A DNA stretch of 64,000 nucleotides from Paenibacillus spongiae (GTDB taxonomy: Bacteria; Bacillota; Bacilli; Paenibacillales; Paenibacillaceae). The position numbers and the translations under genes are program-made. Below are positions 35,743-43,620 of this stretch, piece by piece (the stretch's first letter is position 1; each line of letters opens with the position of its first letter). The stretch is from positions 3,738,501-3,802,500 of the forward strand of contig NZ_CP091430.1 in the NCBI RefSeq assembly GCF_024734895.1, given 5' to 3'. Below the pieces are notes generated by a model that worked only from the letters and a program-made list of their open reading frames with translations, made no database searches and was not told the DNA's origin.

Positions 35743-36075
35743 GTGAGCGAGAACAACCAGTTGCGGGATGTGTTTGCCGCGATTGCAGATCCAACTAGGC
35801 GCCGACTGATTCGTCTGTTAGCAGAGACAGAGGAGTTGCCGCTTCACGAGTTGACGTCACAGTTTCCAATGGGCCGTACAGCGGTATCCAAGCATTTGAC
35901 AATACTCAAAGAGGCCGGACTGGTACTTGATCGAAGAGTCGGCAGAGAAACGCGATTTAGGCTCAACGCCTCTCCGCTCAGAGAAATTCAAGATTGGGTG
36001 GATTTCTACAGAAAATTCTGGAGTATGAATATGCTGCGCTTGAACCAACTATTAGAGGAGGAAGAAGAAGAATGA
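35743..36075 (+). CDS. ArsR-family winged-helix repressor (AHSA1-linked)
   Basis: The 110-residue repressor shows FAAIADPTRRRLIRLLAETE, the recognition region MGRTAVSKHLTILKEAGLV and the wing RRVGRETRFRL. It has no metal-site cysteines. GTG 35743 has GGAGGGGG just upstream. The stop overlaps the start of the AHSA1 gene (ATGA), so the pair is coupled. It is a good candidate for binding the two ACAC-AAATGGTG sites in front of the reductase gene. Confidence 0.87.
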   Translation: MSENNQLRDVFAAIADPTRRRLIRLLAETEELPLHELTSQFPMGRTAVSKHLTILKEAGLVLDRRVGRETRFRLNASPLREIQDWVDFYRKFWSMNMLRLNQLLEEEEEE

Positions 36076-36467
36076 GTTTATCATTATCGTTGGATTTTCA
36101 GTACACGACATCGATTGAGAAGGCTTGGTCCGCCTTGACCGATTCAAGCAAGTTAGCAAAGTGGATCACGGAAAATGATTTTAAGCCCGTCGTGGGACAT
36201 CGTTTTCAGTTTCGCCATCAGCCGTCCGAATATTGGGATGGAATCGTTGACGGCGAAGTGCTCATTGTGGAAGCACCAAATCGGTTGTCCTATTCTTGGG
36301 CTACCGGAGACGAGCGGCATACGGTCACCTGGACGCTACAGGATTTAGGGGACGGAAAGGTTAACCTTCATCTCGAACAAACTGGATTCTCAAATGCTCA
36401 TGGACTCGAAGGTGCCAAGTATGGCTGGAGGGAATGGTTCGGCAAGTTTGAAAAGGTGTTGGAATAG
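36072..36467 (+). CDS. AHSA1/SRPBCC-domain protein
   Basis: This 131-residue SRPBCC protein begins with LDFQYTTSIEKAWSALTDSS and carries KLAKWITENDF and RLSYSWATGDERHTVTW, standard for the AHSA1 branch. The start ATG 36072 overlaps the ArsR stop; the ribosome site is the purine-rich GAGGAGGAAGAAG inside the ArsR end. It is the shorter of the two such proteins here and probably binds a small hydrophobic ligand (inference). Confidence 0.87.
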   Translation: MSLSLSLDFQYTTSIEKAWSALTDSSKLAKWITENDFKPVVGHRFQFRHQPSEYWDGIVDGEVLIVEAPNRLSYSWATGDERHTVTWTLQDLGDGKVNLHLEQTGFSNAHGLEGAKYGWREWFGKFEKVLE

Positions 36468-36470
36468 TAA

Positions 36471-36583
36471 CCGCATTCGGTACAAAAACATCTCCTTCCG
36501 CAATGCTAAATTATTGGGTCGATAGATGAACCCTGCTTAACCCGAATCAACATAAACCGGCTGCATGATTGCAGCCGGTTTAT
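36471..36583 (+). repeat. Dispersed repeat family C, copy 2, ending in a terminator hairpin
   Basis: This is homologous to 13165-13257 (CCGCAT-CGGTACAAAAACATCTC ... GATAG-TGAACCCTGCTT ... CATAAACCGGCTGCA). Here it continues into ATAAACCGGCTGCA/TGCAGCCGGTTTAT, a perfect 14-bp stem with a 4-nt loop. It begins four bases after the AHSA1 stop codon and may act as terminator, though no T-run follows. Confidence 0.7.
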
Positions 36584-36797
36584 ATCAACTTCGGACAATC
36601 TGGCAAGTTCTTGTCGTTTCGGGACAAAATCGAAATTAGTCCGTATAAAACCAGTATGCGATGGCCCTATTGTCTAATTCTTCCTTATGCCGAAAAGGTG
36701 CATAACGTGAAATTGCAGCGGTTCTGTGAGTAGTTTTAGCGACGAATGGGTTTGTGGTGCTTCTCAGAATGACATAATTAACTTAGGAGGGAACAAC

Positions 36798-37169
36798 ATG
36801 GAAGTTTTTGGAGAGTATTTAGCGCGTATTGATAACCCGCAGCATCGTGCCCGAACGGAAGATGTTATGGGTTGGATAACAAAGAAATTTCCAAATTTAT
36901 TGCCAAAAATTGCGTGGAATCAGCCTATGTTTACCGATCACGGCACTTTTATTATTGGCTTTAGCGTAGCCAAACATCATTTGGCTGTTTCCCCTGAAAG
37001 GGTAGGGATTAATCATTTTTCTGATGAAATTGTGCAGGCTGGCTATGATCACACCAAGGAGTTGGTACGTATCCGGTGGGATAGTCCGGTTGATTTCGCA
37101 TTACTTGAGAAAATGATCGAATTTAATATCTTGGATAAGGCAGACTGTTCAACTTTTTGGCGGAAATAG
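36798..37169 (+). CDS. YdhG/DUF1801-type iron-chaperone-like protein
   Basis: The 123-residue protein matches the YdhG/Fra frataxin-like group: WITKKFPNLLPKIAWNQPMF near residues 28-47 and FIIGFSVAKHHLAVSPE further on. Relatives are proposed to handle iron or assist Fe-S assembly. The start ATG 36798 follows GGAGGG; the longer frame from 36726 has no support. Single gene; the spacer before it (36584-36797) shows nothing else. Confidence 0.82.
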   Translation: MEVFGEYLARIDNPQHRARTEDVMGWITKKFPNLLPKIAWNQPMFTDHGTFIIGFSVAKHHLAVSPERVGINHFSDEIVQAGYDHTKELVRIRWDSPVDFALLEKMIEFNILDKADCSTFWRK

Positions 37170-37373
37170 GTAAAACATGATTTCCCATAGAGGCATAATA
37201 CACACAGTAAGGATAAACATGGTAAACTAATGTCGGTGCTCCTTTAGGATCGGTTGGCCATATCCGATATTGTGACCACAGCGACTTTGCCGCCGGAAAT
37301 TAAAGGAGATCTGGATTCAATTCTCAAAACGGTGTAATATGATAGGTAAAATATGACACTGGAGCTGATACAA

Positions 37374-37949
37374 ATGACCATCAAAGAAGAACTGCAAGGG
37401 AAAAACATCGTTATTCCCGAAAACCCGGTATCAAATTTCTTTTTCAATAATACGAGATCCGGTCTTTTATGGTTAATTATTCGATTGTACTTAGGCTATG
37501 CTTGGGTTAGTGCGGGCTGGCACAAAGTGACTGACGATAAGTGGGTCGGCAGCAACGCCGGGGCGGGGCTTACCGGATTCGTCAAGGGGGCGCTGGGGAA
37601 AGCGGAGAGCGGTCAGGACGTCTCGAGCTGGTATGCGACCTTTTTGGAAAATATGGTGCTGCCTAACGCGAAAGTATTCTCTTACGTCGTGGCATTCGGC
37701 GAATTGTTTGTCGGGCTTGGCCTGATTCTCGGCTTATTGACGGGAATCGCCGCCTTCTTCGGCGCATTTATGAACGCGAGCTTCCTGTTCGCAGGAACGC
37801 TGAGCACCAACCCGCTGCTGTTCATTCTTGCGACTTGGATCGTACTGGGCTGGAAGGTGGCTGGATGGTACGGGCTGGACAGATGGGTACTGCCATTCCT
37901 TGGTACGCCATGGAATATCCGGAAACGGAACAAATCGGTTTCTTTATAA
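37374..37949 (+). CDS. DoxX-family membrane protein
   Basis: The 191-residue protein has four membrane helices and the DoxX/TQO-small-subunit pattern: LYLGYAWVSAGWHKVTDDKW, GELFVGLGLILGLLTGIAAFFGAFMN and WYGLDRWVLP. DoxX proteins take part in quinone-linked redox or oxidative stress tolerance; the exact role is unknown. ATG 37374 is preferred over 37353 because GGAG precedes it at a normal distance. Ends in a strong terminator. Confidence 0.85.
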   Translation: MTIKEELQGKNIVIPENPVSNFFFNNTRSGLLWLIIRLYLGYAWVSAGWHKVTDDKWVGSNAGAGLTGFVKGALGKAESGQDVSSWYATFLENMVLPNAKVFSYVVAFGELFVGLGLILGLLTGIAAFFGAFMNASFLFAGTLSTNPLLFILATWIVLGWKVAGWYGLDRWVLPFLGTPWNIRKRNKSVSL

Positions 37950-37979
37950 TTTAAGCTCCAATATCACTATAACGGTAAG

Positions 37980-38032
37980 CGTCAAACAGCCCCCACCATA
38001 CGGTCATGATGAGGGCTGTTTGACGTTTACGC
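37980..38032. terminator. Bidirectional terminator
   Basis: CGTCAAACAGCCC pairs with GGGCTGTTTGACG (13 bp, 20-nt loop). It lies between convergent genes and can serve both DoxX and the CAP-domain gene. Confidence 0.75.
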
Positions 38033-38075
38033 TTATAAAGGGGATGAATGCAACCGTGATACCATCAACTTTGTA

Positions 38076-38600
38076 CTATCCTCTCCAAAATACTTGAACC
38101 CAGTAACGTCCTAATGTGCCTCCTGTTGTATACCAGACTCCAGTGTATGTGAAGTTTGGATTTAAAATGTTTGCTCTGTGTCCGGGACTGTTCATCCAAC
38201 CAGCTACAACTGCTTGTGGAGTTGTATAGCCATATGCAAGGTTTTCTCCATAAGCGGTCCATCGAATTCCAAATCTAGTATACTGTTGTCCCATGTTGCC
38301 ATAAACGGGAGAAACATGACCAAAATACCCTTTGTCTCTCATGTCTATTGCCTTGTAATACGCCATCCAATCAAGAAGAATCGATTCTCTTAATGCCGGG
38401 ATGCCTCGACTAGTTCTTTCTAGATTGACTAAACGAATGACGTCTTTGTAAAACTGATTAATTGATACCTTTTTCTTAAATGCAGAGAGGCTCTTTTCTG
38501 CAGCAGGATTTGAGATGCTCCTCTTAGGGCTCATTCCTCGCTTGCCCCTCATAGGACTCATTCCTCGCTTGCCCCTCATAGAACTCATTCCTCGTTTCAT
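38076..38600 (-). CDS. CAP-domain (YkwD/SCP-like) protein with N-terminal basic repeats
   Basis: Residues 50-174 form a CAP domain: FYKDVIRLVNLERTSRGIPAL, YFGHVSPVYG, YGENLAYGYT and WMNSPGHRANILNPNFTYTG. Such proteins are normally secreted. Here the N-terminus is MKRGMSSMRGKRGMSPMRGK, a tandem repeat of a nine-residue unit encoded by a 27-bp DNA repeat, and no signal peptide is visible. Either the start is wrong, the protein is cytosolic, or the repeats arose after loss of the signal. Convergent with doxX. Confidence 0.82.
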   Translation of the reverse strand: MKRGMSSMRGKRGMSPMRGKRGMSPKRSISNPAAEKSLSAFKKKVSINQFYKDVIRLVNLERTSRGIPALRESILLDWMAYYKAIDMRDKGYFGHVSPVYGNMGQQYTRFGIRWTAYGENLAYGYTTPQAVVAGWMNSPGHRANILNPNFTYTGVWYTTGGTLGRYWVQVFWRG

Positions 38601-38843
38601 TTAATGCCACCTTCCCTTCATGTAAGTGTTAGTATTGAAGTTGTTACCTTAATATCCTATTAATTCGAAGGGAAGAGAGAAACGGCAGACAACTAAGCAA
38701 AAGTCCATTTACTAGATTATTGTTTTAATCATGGCGATACTGGCCTGACCGATATGAAGGATTAGATGAGGTGCAGGAAAGGCGCTGCCAGGCAGATCCA
38801 CGGTAGCAAGTGGAACGGTTTAGCGACGGGCGCATTCGGCATC

Positions 38844-38876
38844 CTTCTACCTCTTCTGAGGTAGAGGTTTTTTTTC
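38844..38876 (+). terminator. Strong terminator without an upstream gene
   Basis: CTACCTC pairs with GAGGTAG (7 bp, 4-nt loop), extended by CC/GG, and eight T follow. No protein gene on this strand precedes it; 38640-38843 contains only an unassigned G+C-rich stretch. It may end a small RNA or an attenuated leader of the GntR operon. Confidence 0.8.
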
Positions 38877-38989
38877 GCTTATTTGGACTGCAGCGGTTAT
38901 AGACAATTAGTTCAAAGTCATGTATAGTTGGATACACGAGTAACCAACCGTTCAACGTCACAAACGTTCTTAGAGAAAAGAGGTCCTTG

Positions 38990-39352
38990 ATGAAACCGAC
39001 ATTGGATGAATCCCAACCAATCTTTCAACAGATTGCCCAGATGATCATGGACGAGATTGTGGGGGGAGAAATGAACGAAGAGGAACAAATTCCTTCCGAA
39101 AATGAATTGTCGCGCTTCTATAACATCAATCGGGCGACAGTACGCAAGGGTCTCCAGGCTTTGGTGGATGCAGGGATTATTTATAAACAGCGAGGGATAG
39201 GCATGTTTGTAAAGAGCGGAGCGAAGCTGCAATTGTTGAAGGAACGTCAGCGTCACTATCGTGAACAGTTCGTCCTTCCCTTGATGGAAGAAGCGAAGAG
39301 AATCGGATTAAGCAAGGAATCGGTCGTTCAGTTGATTCTGGAGGAGGAGTAA
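38990..39352 (+). CDS. GntR-family regulator, YtrA type
   Basis: The 120-residue protein has an N-terminal GntR winged helix (PIFQQIAQMIMDEIVGGEMN, then SENELSRFYNINRATVRKGL) and only a short C-terminal tail, as in YtrA. Such repressors control an ABC transporter encoded right behind and respond to cell-wall-active antibiotics in relatives. Start ATG 38990, with AGAGG upstream; TTG 38987 is possible. The stop overlaps the ABC gene start (TAATG), so the three genes form one operon. Confidence 0.88.
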   Translation: MKPTLDESQPIFQQIAQMIMDEIVGGEMNEEEQIPSENELSRFYNINRATVRKGLQALVDAGIIYKQRGIGMFVKSGAKLQLLKERQRHYREQFVLPLMEEAKRIGLSKESVVQLILEEE

Positions 39353-40230
39353 TGATGATAGACGTAAACGAAGTGACTTATTCGTACGATAACTTTCCCG
39401 TTCTCGAAAAAGTATCGTTTGAGGAGAAGGAGCCGGTGATCGCAGGGCTGTGGGGGCGCAATGGGGCCGGCAAAACAACGTTGATGAGACTTTTGGCCGG
39501 TCATCAACGGCCTCACGGCGGAACGGTTCAAGTTATGGGCTTGGCACCTTACGGTAACCCGGCGGCAGTTCGGCATGTTTGCTACATGCAGGAGGATCAT
39601 CCATTCAGCACGATATGGACGGTGCAGGATGCGCTTCGTTTCGGTCAATATTTCAATGCCAACTGGGATCAAGTTACGGCAGACCGTCTGGTCGAAACTT
39701 TCAGATTGGACCGCAAGAAGAAAGTATCCAAACTGTCCAAAGGGATGAAGTCAGCGCTTCAGTTTATTATCGGGTTATCTAGCCATTCCGACATAACGAT
39801 ACTCGACGAGCCGACGAACGGCCTGGATGCCGGGATGCGGAGAAAGCTGTATGAGGCATTAAGGGAAAGCCATGAGGAATCGCCTCGTCTCATTCTGATT
39901 TCGACGCATCATATTGAAGAAGTCCAAACGCTCTGCGAATCGTTGATCGTTATGCACAAGGGTAAGTTGCTGCACCATCAACCGATCGACGAGTTCCGCG
40001 AGCAAGGCATATGGTTGGCTGGCGAACGGAACGCGGTGACAAGCGTTATTGACGGTCATAATGTGCTGGAGCAAAGCGCGTTGGGATCGAAGAAGATCAG
40101 GGTGATGCTCGACGCACCATATTCGAAGCAATGGAAAGAGCAAGCGCAAGCCTATGGACTTTCCATTGAGAAAGCGGACTTGCAAAATTATTTGCTGAAT
40201 ATAACGGAAGATGCGGAGGTAAACGTATGA
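39352..40230 (+). CDS. ABC transporter ATP-binding protein (YtrB-like)
   Basis: The 292-residue ATPase has Walker A GRNGAGKTT near residue 37, the signature LSKGMKSALQ in place of LSGGQ, and Walker B ITILDEPTNGLD, then STHHIEE. The degenerate signature is common in YtrB/EcsA-type exporters. GGAGGAGGAG lies just upstream. The stop overlaps the permease start by four bases. With the GntR regulator and the permease it should form an antibiotic- or envelope-stress-inducible exporter (family-based inference). Confidence 0.9.
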   Translation: MMIDVNEVTYSYDNFPVLEKVSFEEKEPVIAGLWGRNGAGKTTLMRLLAGHQRPHGGTVQVMGLAPYGNPAAVRHVCYMQEDHPFSTIWTVQDALRFGQYFNANWDQVTADRLVETFRLDRKKKVSKLSKGMKSALQFIIGLSSHSDITILDEPTNGLDAGMRRKLYEALRESHEESPRLILISTHHIEEVQTLCESLIVMHKGKLLHHQPIDEFREQGIWLAGERNAVTSVIDGHNVLEQSALGSKKIRVMLDAPYSKQWKEQAQAYGLSIEKADLQNYLLNITEDAEVNV

Positions 40231-40943
40231 ACGCACGGAGCGCGGTATTCCGATTGATATACAATGATGCGAGCTGGTATTTTGTCAAACTTTTGCTGCT
40301 GTTCATTACCGTTCCGTTGACGATCGTATGGATCATCGCCGGCTTGGTCTTTGACCTCGATCGGGAAACGCTTGCCGCGATATCCGGGCCTGCGTACTTC
40401 TTTTTCGCCGGTTTCGGGCTCTCCGGTTTCAAGTCCCTCTTTCCGATATCGATCGGAATGGGAAGCACGCGCGAGCAATTCCTAAAAGCTTACTACGGCG
40501 TGGGCATAGGGGGCGTTATTTTCAGCGTCTTGTGTCTGAACATCTGCCAATACGCGCTAGTCACGATCTATCAATGGAATTCGGTAGAAGCCGGCATTCT
40601 GCATGCTGCAAGGTTGTTTCTGGAAGAGTACCATTTCTTCGCCTATTTGTGGATCGATCTGATGGTGGGCATGGCATGCTTCGGTCTTTCATTTTTCGGC
40701 TATGCCATTGTGTATCGGGTAGGATTTTTCCGCAGCGTCATCATGTTTATGATCGTAACGGTCGCAGGCATATTTCTTTATTATGGAGGCACGATTTCCG
40801 CCTTGTTCGACTGGATGCCGAATTTCAAGATGAGTGCGATGGCGATCGCTTCATGCGTCGGGGCGGTGAGTCTGGCTGCGTTATTCGCCACGTATCCGAT
40901 GCTGCGCCATGCGCCATTGCATCCGATGCCGAGAAAAGGATAA
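40227..40943 (+). CDS. ABC transporter permease, six helices
   Basis: The 238-residue membrane protein has about six helices (for example LLLLFITVPLTIVWIIAGLV and SVIMFMIVTVAGIFLYYGG). It overlaps the ATPase gene by four bases. No recognised permease motif exists in this group; assignment rests on operon position and topology. It probably forms a homodimeric exporter with the ATPase. Followed by a clear terminator. Confidence 0.82.
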   Translation: MNARSAVFRLIYNDASWYFVKLLLLFITVPLTIVWIIAGLVFDLDRETLAAISGPAYFFFAGFGLSGFKSLFPISIGMGSTREQFLKAYYGVGIGGVIFSVLCLNICQYALVTIYQWNSVEAGILHAARLFLEEYHFFAYLWIDLMVGMACFGLSFFGYAIVYRVGFFRSVIMFMIVTVAGIFLYYGGTISALFDWMPNFKMSAMAIASCVGAVSLAALFATYPMLRHAPLHPMPRKG

Positions 40944-41017
40944 CGAATAAATGGATGGACCGCAATCAACAACTCATAGTGTCCGGATCGTGTGTACGAG
41001 CGGCATTCGAGAAGCGC

Positions 41018-41040
41018 AAACGGCAGAGATGCCGTTTTTT
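41018..41040 (+). terminator. Rho-independent terminator of the GntR/ABC operon
   Basis: AAACGGCA pairs with TGCCGTTT (8 bp, 4-nt loop), then further T. It stands about 75 bases after the permease stop. Confidence 0.88.
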
Positions 41041-41453
41041 GCTGTTTAAGAAACGATGCACATCCCGAAACTATGGATAACTCTGATGTAATTAGAGCTT
41101 GCTAATCGACATGAAAAGCAGTTAAAAACCTTGTCATGACAAGGGATTGGGGCTGTCATCTTCGCATTCGGCCCCTGATCCCATTTCCAGAGGGAAGTCG
41201 ACTATTCGCAGGAACCCACATATGGGGAATTTGCGAAGTTCGTTAATTTCGGCTTCTGGTCGCTGAGCGCTTCCGGATCCGATCCGTTCCGACGCACTCA
41301 GCGCGGTCGTCTTTGTCTGTTTCAGCTGCTTGCCAGGCGCTTTCGAATCCACGCGTTCGGCCGTCGTACCGGATTCAGCCAAGCGTCGAAGGTAAGCTGG
41401 GCAACACGTACAAATGGGGTCGTCTCGAACAAGTTGCGAACGCTATCACTTGT
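41041..41453. other. Gene-free stretch
   Basis: No convincing gene is seen. A short frame reads QPSVEGKLGNTYKWGRLEQV near 41381-41440 and could be the remnant of a lost gene, but I cannot name a family. The minus-strand ORF 41134-41382 has low-complexity composition and no ribosome site. Confidence 0.3.
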
Positions 41454-41852
41454 TTATCTGTTCGTTTTGAACGGAAATAGCTTCCGCACGTTTTCGTCCC
41501 TTAGCCAAATGCCTCCCCATGCCAGAACGGCGAGATAGACCGCAAATAGCGTATGGGTGAACAAGGGGGCATCCATTCTTATTTGCGTGGCAACCACTCC
41601 GCCGAAGTAGGCGGTCAGCAGCACGGCGCCCAGCAGCGAAGTGCGGGGAATCGCATACAACAAGGTTGGGATGAGTCCGAACAATCCTATCCAAACAATA
41701 TGATGCTCGGCGAAACCGAGGCTTACGGTTCCTTCTATGACTGGGGCCGGTTTCATGAATTTGCCTATGCTGTCGAATAGCATAAACAAAATAACAAGCC
41801 AACTCATAATACGCGACGTCCAAAGTCGGCTTTTTGAAAGGTTGGAATCCAT
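41454..41852 (-). CDS. DoxX-like small membrane protein
   Basis: The 132-residue protein has four helices with the DoxX-like pattern: WLVILFMLFDSIGKFMKPAPV, VWIGLFGLIPTLLYAIPRTS, LGAVLLTAYFGGVVATQIRM. The conserved GK-x-x-KP after the first helix and the GG-x-VATQ loop are typical of the DoxX-like group. Function unknown. GGAGGGG stands about ten bases before the ATG on this strand. Single gene. Confidence 0.82.
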   Translation of the reverse strand: MDSNLSKSRLWTSRIMSWLVILFMLFDSIGKFMKPAPVIEGTVSLGFAEHHIVWIGLFGLIPTLLYAIPRTSLLGAVLLTAYFGGVVATQIRMDAPLFTHTLFAVYLAVLAWGGIWLRDENVRKLFPFKTNR

Positions 41853-42250
41853 CGTTCATTCCCCTCCATTAAAGTTTGTTACAGCAATATTAGCATAATC
41901 AAGAACGCCGGATTTCTTATCGATTGCTCTATTTCATCACACGAAAACCATTTTGAGCGAATATATTTTGGACTGTAGGCGGTATCATGGTGAATATGCC
42001 GATATTACTTGGCGCGACTCTGATTTGCGAAAGTGGTCGATCCCGCTAGAAGAGATGTACACCTAAAGGTTCGCCCGCGAGAGTCTGAGTCTAACAATTG
42101 GCTAGCTCTATGAGAGTCATAAGTCAAACAATATCGCATACTGCATATGCGTAATTGGTTGGTCGTTAAGTAAACTCAAGCGCCGCTGAACTCCCTCGGT
42201 ACATGCTCGGCGCAGCGAAAAGAGCAAGGACAGGCTGCAAAAACTGAAGC
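41853..42250. other. Gene-free stretch before the Zur-controlled gene
   Basis: A short frame (RYHGEYADITWRDSDLRKWS, ending at the TAA near 42064) may be a gene tail; no start or family is seen. Otherwise there is no gene, repeat or terminator up to the promoter at 42251. Confidence 0.3.
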
Positions 42251-42279
42251 TTGACGAACAGATATAATGATCGTAATAT
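42251..42279 (+). promoter_or_regulatory. Candidate sigma-A promoter of the COG0523 gene
   Basis: TTGACG (42251-42256) and TAATAT (42274-42279) are separated by 17 bases. Transcription would start inside Zur box 1. A TATAAT at 42354 cannot be the -10, because the ribosome site lies only two bases beyond it. Confidence 0.6.
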
Positions 42280-42282
42280 AAT

Positions 42283-42295
42283 CGTAATAATTACG
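42283..42295. promoter_or_regulatory. Zur box 1
   Basis: CGTAAT-A-ATTACG is a perfect inverted repeat that fits the Bacillus Zur consensus TCGTAATNATTACGA. It is placed at the predicted transcription start, so zinc-loaded Zur would block the promoter. Confidence 0.85.
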
Positions 42296-42303
42296 TTTAA
42301 AAT

Positions 42304-42325
42304 CCAGACGCAAAGTCTGGTTTTT
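42304..42325 (+). terminator. Terminator-like hairpin in the leader between the Zur boxes
   Basis: CCAGAC pairs with GTCTGG (6 bp, 5-nt loop) followed by five T. It lies downstream of the predicted start point and upstream of the gene, so it may attenuate transcription. No anti-terminator alternative was found by eye. Confidence 0.55.
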
Positions 42326-42339
42326 AAATAAGTCTTAAT

Positions 42340-42352
42340 CGTAATAGTTACG
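42340..42352. promoter_or_regulatory. Zur box 2
   Basis: CGTAAT-A-GTTACG is an inverted repeat with one mismatch, inside the leader and ending eight bases before the AGGAGG site. It could act as a roadblock or cooperate with box 1. Confidence 0.75.
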
Positions 42353-42370
42353 CTATAATTAGGAGGATTT

Positions 42371-43582
42371 ATGGACGAGCAGCAAAATAACTTTCCAATC
42401 CCTGTAACGGTGCTTAGTGGTTACTTAGGAGCAGGCAAAACGACGATTTTGAATCATGTGTTGAATAACCGGCAAGGGTTACGGGTAGCGGTTATCGTCA
42501 ATGATCTGAGCGAAGTAAATATTGATGCGGAACTCATTCGAGACGGCGGCGGACTATCCCGAGTGGATGAGAAGCTGGTCGAGATGTCGAACGGCTGCAT
42601 TTGCTGCACGCTTCGCGACGATCTGCTGCAGGAAGTGGAGCGCCTGGCTAAAGAGGGACGGTTCGACTATTTGCTGATTGAGTCTACTGGTATCGGAGAG
42701 CCGGTTCCTGTGGCGCAGACTTTCACCTACAAGGATGAAGAGCAAGGCATTGACTTGTCTCAATATTGTCGCTTGGACTGCATGGTCACGGTCGTCGACG
42801 CGCTTCGATTCTGGCATGACTATGCTTCCGGGGAGAGCTTGCTGGACCGTCAGCAGGCCGTAGGAAGCGACGATACGCGCGATGTGGTCGATCTGTTGAT
42901 TAGCCAAATTGAGTTTTGCGATGTGCTGGTCCTGAATAAATGCGATAGTGTCAGGCCGAATGATTTGAACGAACTCGAAGGCGTGCTTCGTAAGCTGCAG
43001 CCGCGGGCCAAGTTCATTCGCACGGAATACGGGAGATTGGATCCTAGACAGATATTGCATACTGAATTGTTTGACTTCGAAGAAGCGAGCCGTTCGGCGG
43101 GGTGGATGCAGGAGCTGGAGCGCGGCTCTCATACGCCGGAGACAGAAGAGTATGGCATCTCCTCCTTTGTGTACGAGCGGCAGCGCCCGTTCCATCCGCA
43201 GCGATTGATGGCCTGGATGGAAGAATGGCCGGCGGACATCGTCCGGGCCAAAGGGACCTTATGGCTGGCCAGCCGCCCCAGCATGGGACAAAGCCTCAGC
43301 CAGGCAGGACCTTCCATCCAGTTTGGCCCTGCAGGGCATTGGGTAGCGGCGCTTCCTGAAGCCGAGCGAATGCAGGTGTTGCAGGATGAACCTGAGTTGC
43401 TGGATAATTGGCATCCCGCCTGGGGTGACCGGATAAACAAAATCGTATTCATCGGTATCGGCTTGGATCGACCGGCGCTGACCGCGTCGCTTGACACATG
43501 CTTGCTCACGGAAGACGAGACGATGCTGGAGCCGTTAGCATTCGTAGACCCGTTTCCAAACATACCGTCGCAAGAAGGATAG
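42371..43582 (+). CDS. zagA: COG0523 (CobW-like) GTPase, ZagA/YciC-type zinc metallochaperone
   Basis: This is a G3E-family GTPase of 403 residues with the P-loop GYLGAGKTT near residue 17, the metal-binding CxCC motif in NGCICCTLRDDL, ESTGIGEPVP and the NKCD base-recognition motif, followed by a CobW C-terminal domain. The Zur boxes in front place it with the B. subtilis YciC/ZagA branch that delivers zinc during starvation. AGGAGG lies five bases before the ATG. It heads the block that continues with the cnt-like transport genes, though a separate promoter for those cannot be excluded. Confidence 0.88.
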   Translation: MDEQQNNFPIPVTVLSGYLGAGKTTILNHVLNNRQGLRVAVIVNDLSEVNIDAELIRDGGGLSRVDEKLVEMSNGCICCTLRDDLLQEVERLAKEGRFDYLLIESTGIGEPVPVAQTFTYKDEEQGIDLSQYCRLDCMVTVVDALRFWHDYASGESLLDRQQAVGSDDTRDVVDLLISQIEFCDVLVLNKCDSVRPNDLNELEGVLRKLQPRAKFIRTEYGRLDPRQILHTELFDFEEASRSAGWMQELERGSHTPETEEYGISSFVYERQRPFHPQRLMAWMEEWPADIVRAKGTLWLASRPSMGQSLSQAGPSIQFGPAGHWVAALPEAERMQVLQDEPELLDNWHPAWGDRINKIVFIGIGLDRPALTASLDTCLLTEDETMLEPLAFVDPFPNIPSQEG

Positions 43583-43620
43583 ACTTTTATTAAACTCGTC
43601 AGTTGGAAGGAGAGATTGCC

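Noticed and set aside
41134-41382. 82-codon minus-strand ORF
   Set aside because: No ribosome site, no family, composition like shadow frames.
42354-42359. TATAAT as the -10 of the zinc GTPase promoter
   Set aside because: A start site from it would lie at or beyond the AGGAGG ribosome site, so the message would lack it. The promoter at 42251-42279 fits better.
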